Shown: in pieces, positions 57,339 to 64,000 of the stretch | Numbering within the stretch: position 1 is the stretch's first letter | Layout of the letters: every line of letters begins with the position of its first letter | DNA from: Gymnorhina tibicen | Taxonomy: Eukaryota; Chordata; Aves; Passeriformes; Artamidae | Direction: 5' to 3' | Assembly (NCBI GenBank): GCA_013399875.1 | Contig: VXAZ01004042.1 | Span: forward strand, 404,330-468,329 | DNA: 64,000 nt | Program-made: the position numbers and the translations under genes | The notes under the pieces: generated by a model | The model's database searches: none | What the model was told of the DNA's origin: nothing | What the model saw: only the letters and a program-made list of their open reading frames with translations

Positions 57339-57561
57339 CGACTCGGAGGTGCAGTGCTAATTTCTGTGGCTGGATCTGTGTAATGGCTTCTGGTTTCAGT
57401 TTCTCTGCAGCACCTTTCTTACGATTCGTTACTTCTCTATTTTCGAGCACCTGTTTGCTGCCTCTGGGATTTTCTATATCTTCCATAGGGCAGCCTTTAC
57501 TCTTCAGTGCTGCCAAGTCATCACACCGGGCAGATGTTGGCTCTCCTTCTTGCAAAAAGTC
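57339..57561 (-). CDS. ITGB1: ITGB1 exon 4: PSI end and first hybrid-domain segment
   Basis: The exon is 223 bp with acceptor gtgttttctag and donor G|GTAAGG. It begins [16 protein letters not shown], completing the PSI domain with its further cysteines. It then runs through ENPRGSK and [20 protein letters not shown] into the first part of the hybrid domain, about residues 56-130. The mammalian NVT sequon of this stretch is EVT here, so that glycosylation site is absent, as I also recall for chicken. Confidence 0.96.
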
Positions 57562-59042
57562 CTAGAAAACACAAGCAAAAAAGTGTCAAGTTTACAGCTA
57601 TGTGCAAGTTCTTATGTTCTACCCACAACTGCTCTTCCTACAATGATTCCATCTTTTTTTTTTTCAAAGTTCAGTAATAAAACACATGGTCTTGAAATAT
57701 ATTAAATGATACTAAATACATTCAGTGACTACTGTTTACTCCAGGAGTTTGCATCTACTTATACTTATCTGTGTATAAGATATAAGTAAGATGAAAAAAA
57801 AGCTAAAGCCCAGTATCACCTCCATTAGAGGTGGGACATTTGTTTAAGTTGGCTACTCTAAAAGTGATTGCAAGTGGAAAAATCTTTCATTTTCACATAG
57901 TTGCCAATAATGTGAATCTACTTATACAGCCTGCTTTTAACATTCTTTCCTTTTTAATTAAGATTATATAAGTGTACCTTGGTACTCCACAACAAAGTAA
58001 TAGCTATATGCTGACAGAGCAGGGCAAAGACAGACAACTCTTATTGTGGGGAAATTCAGTGTGAAAGTAACACTCATAAGCAAAACCAATCCTTAACTTT
58101 GTTCAGAACAACAAATTATCAAACCTTAAAAAAGCTTTAACCTCAAATATAAATAAATAAGGCTTCTAATTGAGAAACTTGGCAATTCTGATTCTGCTCC
58201 TGTCCCCAAAATACGCATATAAATAAATGTATACCAAAGCTTGTCAGTTTTTGATGACACAGACCTACAAGAAATCTGACAGCTCAAGGCCAAATTATAA
58301 AATCAGTCAATTTAATTAAATGTTGCAAGTTTATAAGCTGGTTTGGGGAATAGTAAGTAGGCAGTATATAGAAATAAAGATACATTACCCTCTTCTAGCA
58401 AGAAATAGGAAAATTTCTCAGTTTCCAATAACAAATCAAAGAAGAGCTATAGAAAACATTTTCTTCTCTTTCTAACCTGAAGAAGATAAATCAGCATATA
58501 CTGCTTATATCTAATATTTTGTAGTTTCCTGAACTTAATTTTTCTTAACCTAAGAAAATACTCTTTTTGTTTCATAATGAAACAAACCACCCACCCACAC
58601 AAACCTATCTCCTACTCTTCAAGTCCACCAACAACAGAAAACTAAAATTTGAAAATCTTTCTTTTAGAAGAAAAACCCCCTTCAATCTCTTACCCTACTC
58701 CATTTACATCTGTCTAAAATTAGCTCTTGCTCTAATGCCACTAGAAGAATATAATTAAGCATACCCAGACAGATTCCACGCTGGAGTCATTTTAAGTAAC
58801 TATGAGACAGCCTATAGGGCCTGTATACACTTAGGATTTAGAAAAGGAGAAGTAAACACATTGTGAAAAACATTTATACTCAAACCAGAAAATCACAGTA
58901 TTTGATTTTTTAAGTACAAATAAGTATCGAATTGAAAAACTACTATTAATGAAAACAGACATTTCTATATGGTTAAAGTATTCACTAAAGTTTGAAACCA
59001 AGGGAAAAAACCAAACCATAAAAAGAATTTTGCAACACTTAC
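57562..59042 (-). other. ITGB1 intron 3
   Basis: A 1.5 kb AT-rich intron. I see nothing in it beyond the splice sites. Confidence 0.75.
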
Positions 59043-59128
59043 TGTTTTTTTACACCAGCCACAGTTCGGTCCTGCTTGTATACATTCTCCACATGACTTT
59101 GCATTAGCTTTTATGCAGTCACTTCCAC
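59043..59128 (-). CDS. ITGB1: ITGB1 exon 3: start of PSI domain
   Basis: The exon is 86 bp with acceptor ttcttcactag and donor ACA|GTAAGT. It encodes the mature N-terminus [16 protein letters not shown] followed by [13 protein letters not shown]. The regularly spaced cysteines (C-x7-C-x2-C-x8-C-x2-C) are the hallmark of the PSI (plexin-semaphorin-integrin) domain at the base of the integrin head. It covers roughly residues 27-55 of the precursor. It ends in phase 0. Confidence 0.96.
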
Positions 59129-59375
59129 CTAGTGAAGAATGCAAATCCATCACTTCATTTATAAAAAGGTGCTAACAACAACAGCGTTTCACTTTGTTTC
59201 ATTCTGGCTTTGTAAACTAAGTTCCAACTACAAACAGGTTATTAACATGAGATATGACTGACCTACTGCCACTAGCATTTGTCTAGTGAGGATGTATTAT
59301 CCACATAAATAACTGCTAAACAGATACAGTTTTAAAGCAGCATTAAAGTACTGCAGTGCAATCAAGTGCACTTGC

Positions 59376-59445
59376 CTTGCTGAGCAAATCCATTCCATAT
59401 CAAGCAGCAGAGGACGCCAGCACACGTGAGCAATTTGAAATTAGT
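59376..59445 (-). CDS. ITGB1: ITGB1 exon 2: signal peptide
   Basis: The exon is 70 bp, entered in phase 0 after a pyrimidine-rich acceptor (tttttgtcttccag). It encodes TNFKLL followed by the hydrophobic core LTCAGVLCCLIW and then NGFAQQ, a classical signal peptide with likely cleavage near the AQ/Q residues. It contains no in-frame ATG, so the initiator must lie in a preceding exon. The last base (G) begins a glycine codon completed by GT of the next exon. The donor is AAG|GCAAGT, a GC-type 5' splice site. The following intron is only 247 bp. Confidence 0.9.
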
Positions 59446-61540
59446 CTGGAAGACAAAAACAGAAAACCAAATTGGATGATTTACTGTAATGAGTAAGCGC
59501 AAAAAAAAATTTCATGAAGCTGTGGACATATAACTGTTTTTCAGAGGAGACAAGGAACACGGAACAAATGCAAATCAAATTATCTTAGTTGTACCAGCTG
59601 GACAGTTTTGCTCTAACACAAACCATGTTAGACATGAAGACATCAAACAGGGCAGCTTCTTACATTATTTTGAAATGCTCTTATGCTAGGTAAACCAGCA
59701 AGCTATGAGAAATTCGGAAATGCTGGTTACTTGGGGGGAAGAACCCAGACCAATCTTTTAACACCTTATAAAAAAATATTTATGCTCCGAACGTTATCAG
59801 AGAGAGACTTCTAAATAAAGATACCACAGCAATACAGGACGGAAACAGAGCTTCTATACTCACATCTCTGTTTCAAGATAAACACCAAGGCCCTTTACAA
59901 AACATCTTCTTCGGAATCTTCAAAGGGCATTTTACAGACTAACTTTGCACTTTATACACCAAACTACAAATTTCCTCTCAAAATATGCATCACAGAGCAT
60001 CCTTGACATAAACTATACCCCTATTTTTTCTTCTTTAGACAACAGAGAATTTGTGGATACCACTCATATCAAAAAAAAACCCACTTTGTTCAGTGCTATA
60101 AGTATTAATGAAAGGCTAAATTTTTCTAAATCTTTTTCTACTGTTATAGCAGGTAGTCAGCCAGGGTCGGTTTTTGCATCTCTTAAATTTTGATACTATT
60201 TTAAATTCTATTTCTCTTTTATTCATTATAAGAGTTCTGAGAACTTAGATTATAAAAACCAGTTTCCTTGGACATCCTAAAATGTTGCTGCTAATTAAAG
60301 CCTTTCCAGTCATCCTGGAAACAGAAGTATTCTTAATGACTTTTTGTTCTACAAAATACCTTGCAGTACCGCCAAGGAAAAGTGAATTTGGCAGAATCTC
60401 CTAAAATGAACATGTCATTTTTCTAGAAGACATACTGTTTTTTATATAAATTATCAACAAAGTAAGCAATGGTCAAATTAGTACAGCAGTTGAGCTTTGG
60501 TTTTTGCACACTGATCTGGGGTTGAAACACAGTTGTTACTTTGCACATCCAGCCAGACCTATCAGAGAAGGGATGGCTACTTCAAAATCAGATGGAGAAA
60601 GTTTCAAACAGAAGCCAACCCTTTGCTAACAAATTGTATCCAACAACAGTATTAGATGGCTCATATTTTTCTGATAAATCATTCTGGCTCACTCTTCAGT
60701 GGATGCTATGGTGGGAGGACAGGCAGTGGAGTTTAGACACAGGAGAATTAAGAGAATATGCTGTTGAATTACTTTGACAGATGCATAAGCACAAAAGAAA
60801 TTACTGGTTAAAAAGGAGGAAAAAATTGAACTCTGAATTATATCTTACTTAACTTTTGAACACTACTTATTGCATATATGCAACTCCAATTTCTCTCTGC
60901 ACACTGCTGCAAGTGGACAGTCCTTCATTCACAAAAACTCTCTTCCAGAAACACTCATTTATTAAGCCCCTCCGTAAGTAACCACCCAAGTTCAACCTGT
61001 GCAACCACAAACCTCGATCAGAGGGGAATGGTGACCCAAGGAATTCGAGCAGGTGGCAGACGGAGGAAAGGACTGAACCACGAGGAAAGGACTGAACCAC
61101 GAGGAAAGGACTGAACCACGGCTTGCAAGGACAGTGGTTACATGGTGAGGAGCTCACCTACCAGAGTAAGAGTCTGGACAGCAAGGCCTTACCAGGTTGC
61201 TCAACTTTTAGATTCCTTCTTTCCTGGTTTTATGGTAGGTATGTTGTGTTCAGCAAAGCCTGCTTCCCTCAAGTGAAAGGGTATTTTGTTACTCGAGAAG
61301 CAGTTTTGCTTTTAGTACAGCCCAGAACGGGGTGAGATTTTCAGTAAGAAAAAAGCCAAGCTGCTGGCACCAGTTGAGTACTGTCTTTTCCGTCAGCCTA
61401 GATGAGAAAACTATAAACACTTCACCTTTTTAGGGCAGACTAAGAGTGGGTGCACAGCAAGTCCACACGCACTACATAAATAAGTCAGCAAAGATGTGAC
61501 ACAGTGCTGAAGCTATGACTAAGAGCATTTGGAAGAGAAC
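59446..61540. other. Sequence upstream of ITGB1 exon 2 (probable intron 1)
   Basis: About 2.1 kb with no recognised coding exon. It would be intron 1 of ITGB1 whichever first exon is used. It contains a three-copy 19 bp tandem repeat at 61,062-61,118. Confidence 0.65.
61062..61118. repeat. 19 bp tandem repeat, three copies
   Basis: The unit cgaggaaaggactgaacca occurs at 61,081-61,099 and 61,100-61,118. A nearly identical copy (ggaggaaaggactgaacca) is at 61,062-61,080. The two later copies are identical, which suggests recent expansion. Confidence 0.95.
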
Positions 61541-61950
61541 CGTTCCAGTGGCAGCGCATCTGCACGCCGAGGGCAGCTCTGGGCACAGCCTCCCGGCGAA
61601 GCTAACAGGGACAATGTCCTTGTCCATATATGGCCGCCCGTGCCTCTCCCGCCGCGGGGCCTGCCCTCCGCCGCACGCAGCCCAGCTCGGCTCTGCTCGC
61701 TTCCTTTACCTCCACGGCTTAACAGCTTTTCCAGCTGCCGAGCGCTGGGAAAACACGAGCGGAGAGCCGCTGGTTTGGATTCAGTTCTGATTGCTGTCCA
61801 ACGCAAGCAAAGCCACGCACACCCTCGGCCTCCAGCCCTGCCGCCGGCCGCTGCAGCGTCAAATGCGCTCCCCTGCAAGTCCCCAGTCAGCACCGGGAAC
61901 TGCCCTCTTGCAGGCTTTTCCACGGAGGGAATAAACCCAAGCAAATAACT
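61540..61950. promoter_or_regulatory. CpG-island-like block, candidate ITGB1 promoter/first exon
   Basis: About 400 bp of GC-rich sequence with roughly 30 or more CpGs stands in AT-rich surroundings, about 2.1-2.5 kb upstream of ITGB1 exon 2. On the minus strand it holds a possible 5' splice site GAG|GTAAAG at 61,710/61,709. There is no ATG between that site and about 61,960. This fits a 5'UTR, so it may be the main or an alternative ITGB1 promoter. No TATA box is obvious. Confidence 0.5.
61710..61715 (-). CDS. Possible ITGB1 exon 1 start with GTG initiator
   Basis: The minus strand reads TAA GCC GTG GAG then GTAAAG. Splicing at this donor puts GTG GAG in phase 0 with exon 2 (ACT AAT TTC). 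The initiator would be GTG in a strong Kozak context (GCC before, G after), directly after an in-frame stop. The known chicken protein starts MAE before TN, as I recall it. This could be a non-AUG start, a changed ATG, or coincidence if the true exon 1 lies beyond the window. Confidence 0.25.
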
Positions 61951-64000
61951 CCCGAGTACACTAGACGGCCAAAGGAAGCCTTTGGAAACCCTTGGTGGAG
62001 CTACGACTGCATGTCGTGTCAGTATTCAACCACAGATGACTGCAGCAGAAAAAAACCCCAATGGTTACAAGAAATAAATTAATATTTTTATGCAACGTTT
62101 AACTATTTTCTATTATACCTGTTCTCCCCTTTCTAAATCCTTGAAAAATATTCCAGAATCCTAGAAAAAGTGGTTTTTTTTTCTCCCTGAAAAAAAGCAG
62201 CTCAAAGCCAAGAGACCAAAATATCTTTAATATCTCTTTAATCACCACTTGGATCCTTTTTAAAAGGCTGCAAATGGTGTGCTGTTGAAAAAGTGATTTT
62301 AAAATTATTTCTGCATATTTGTGAACCACACTCTTATTTTTGTTAAATATTTTAGGACAAGAAACATGGACATAAAACAACTTGCAAAGCATTTAATCCA
62401 AACATTCAAGGTTTTTTTTGCTAACTGTCTCGACAAACAGTAATGCTTGAAGAAAAAGTTTTAGTTATAAAATCAGCTTTAATGGAATTTTCTGGAGCTT
62501 TTAATTTGAAATGAGAGACTCACTGACAACAGAAAAAAAGGAAGGATTATTTTTCCATAGAATTTTGAATTTGCAAATTAAGTATTTAGAACCTTCACAT
62601 TCTGCTAAGCATCAAGATATTTAGAAATTAACCACTCCACAGTACTGAAGCCTTTTAAAATATATTCGTTAGAATGGCAATAGCATCTCTGCAGAAAATT
62701 AACCGGGCAAATGGGATCAAGGAAAAAAGGTAAGACTTATACACACATTTATTCCTTTGAAATTAAATATTGATGGCTGTGCTGCTCTCCTCTCATCACT
62801 CTCCAGCTCGGCACTGCCACAGGCCACAGTTTATACAGATATTAAAGCAATATTAACAACAACGTGTTAGGTTGCTGCAGCATTATGCCCCTCATCTGAC
62901 CCAGTAATCCAGTACCCACCAAGCTGATGGCAAGCAAAGGGAAATGCTACATGGCATCTGCCCCTGCTGCATTCTGAACTGTGCCCTACTGCAAAGCTTT
63001 CCTTTGAAACACACAATGACCACAGGGGAAACATTTCAGTGTGCAGTAAGAGCTGAGCTGTTGTGCAGACACCACCTTTTTGAGGCAGTACCCAGCCAGC
63101 CAACTTAAGTCATATCCCCACACACCACTCTAATTGCACTTATAAACCTAGAAATGAATACACAGCTCACACTTTTGGACTTGCATTCATGCTTCCCGCA
63201 GCCTGACACCTCTTTGCATGAGTTGTGTTTTCGTGGGTTTAAATCTTGGTTCAGAAATGCTGCACGGAATTGATTCCTCTTTGAGCTGATGTTTACAGCC
63301 ACTTTCACGTAGTGCAAGGACAGAAAGTCACTTAAGAGAGCTGCCCCATCCTCCTTGTTGATCATTTGCTCTTGTTAATCAACCTCCTGGCTGATTATTC
63401 TTACTGCTTTCCTTTTTGATCAGTGCCAGCATTACTGTGGCTACCAGGAGGGCTGGAGCAAGAAAAGATCTGTCTGAAACTAATCCAACAAAGAAAGGGT
63501 CTTGTTTCTTCCACCTGGGTACAAAAACCACTTAACCTGGTGTGGCAGAAGTGGTGAGATGAGGATGGAGGAAAAGAGAACTTGGAGGGGGCAGGGAAGC
63601 AAAAGCTCCTGCTGCTCAGCCACAGCCTGTGGTTGGGTGCTGGACTACACTGGTCACACAGCCAAGCCCCCACCCCCAAGCATGAAGGCTCTGGTTAAAA
63701 AAGGAGCAGGAAGAGACATACTTCTAAAATAAGCAGAACGAAATAGTCTCTGGAGACGCCTGCTTCAGGACTTGATGGCTACCCTGCTAAAACAGTTCCC
63801 TCTTCCCTCCCTCCAGAAGGTTTCCTGGCATTAGCTGAGGGCCATACTTTTCAGCGTGAATTTTATGGACTGGCAAAATGAATCCCATTGACATTTCTGA
63901 AAAAAAAGTGGGGGGAAAAGAAGGAACTGAAGAAACCAAACAACCTTTGTGACATGGGACAGCAATGACAGAGACATTACAAACCTCTAGCAATGACCCG
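61951..64000. other. Upstream flank of CpG block
   Basis: About 2 kb of AT-rich sequence with no recognised exon or repeat. It is either ITGB1 promoter-upstream sequence or part of a long intron 1, depending on where exon 1 lies. Confidence 0.6.

Noticed and set aside
61519..61944. Long open frames on both strands across the CpG block
   Set aside because: They begin at non-ATG codons or overlap each other, have GC-driven composition and match no domain. Joining the minus-strand frame to exon 2 at the GAG|GTAAAG donor gives an immediate stop.

Overview
The window is vertebrate, almost certainly avian, nuclear DNA. It is AT-rich and gene-sparse on the left. It carries CR1 retrotransposon copies of the bird type, several ending in the typical 'tctgtgatt' tail. 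Its one clear gene, integrin beta-1 (ITGB1) on the minus strand, reads like the chicken orthologue as I remember it (for example the residues QQGGSDC after the signal peptide and CKKTDFLQEG in the PSI domain). I cannot name the species. The signal-peptide residues differ from the chicken sequence I recall.

Layout. Positions 1 to about 35,790 are 3' flanking intergenic DNA with no gene I can prove. They hold a sense CR1 (8.2-8.9 kb), a MIR/CORE-SINE-like scrap (18.9-19.05 kb), an old antisense CR1-like LINE (15.2-15.9 kb) and another (31.4-33.5 kb) that a younger sense CR1 has split. Two weak candidate exons are also present. From 35.8 to 59.45 kb lies ITGB1: the 3'UTR with its poly(A) signal, the common final exon (beta-1A tail), an alternative exon for the muscle beta-1D tail, and fourteen upstream coding exons. 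From 59.45 to 64 kb lies upstream sequence with a CpG-island-like block at 61.54-61.95 kb that may contain the first exon.

The ITGB1 exons join without frameshift or stop. The fifteen beta-1A coding exons total 2403 bases, which is 800 residues plus the stop. Because exon 2 enters in phase 0, only an initiator codon and perhaps one or two more are missing. The protein has a signal peptide, PSI domain, hybrid domain, beta-I domain with the DLSYS MIDAS motif, four I-EGF repeats, beta-tail domain, one membrane helix, and a cytoplasmic tail with two NPxY motifs.

The observations most worth a second look concern processing of this gene. The beta-1D exon is exactly 81 nt by my reading and has a weak 5' splice site. 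That site is followed by a U-rich tract and a TGCATG (RBFOX-type) element at +41, and there is an ACTAAC (QKI-type or branch-site) element upstream. The intron after the signal-peptide exon uses a GC-AG splice pair. The only in-window candidate for exon 1 offers a GTG, not an ATG, in a good Kozak context. The last intron contains an isolated CpG-dense patch with a near-consensus CTCF motif and a perfect plus-strand 5' splice site.
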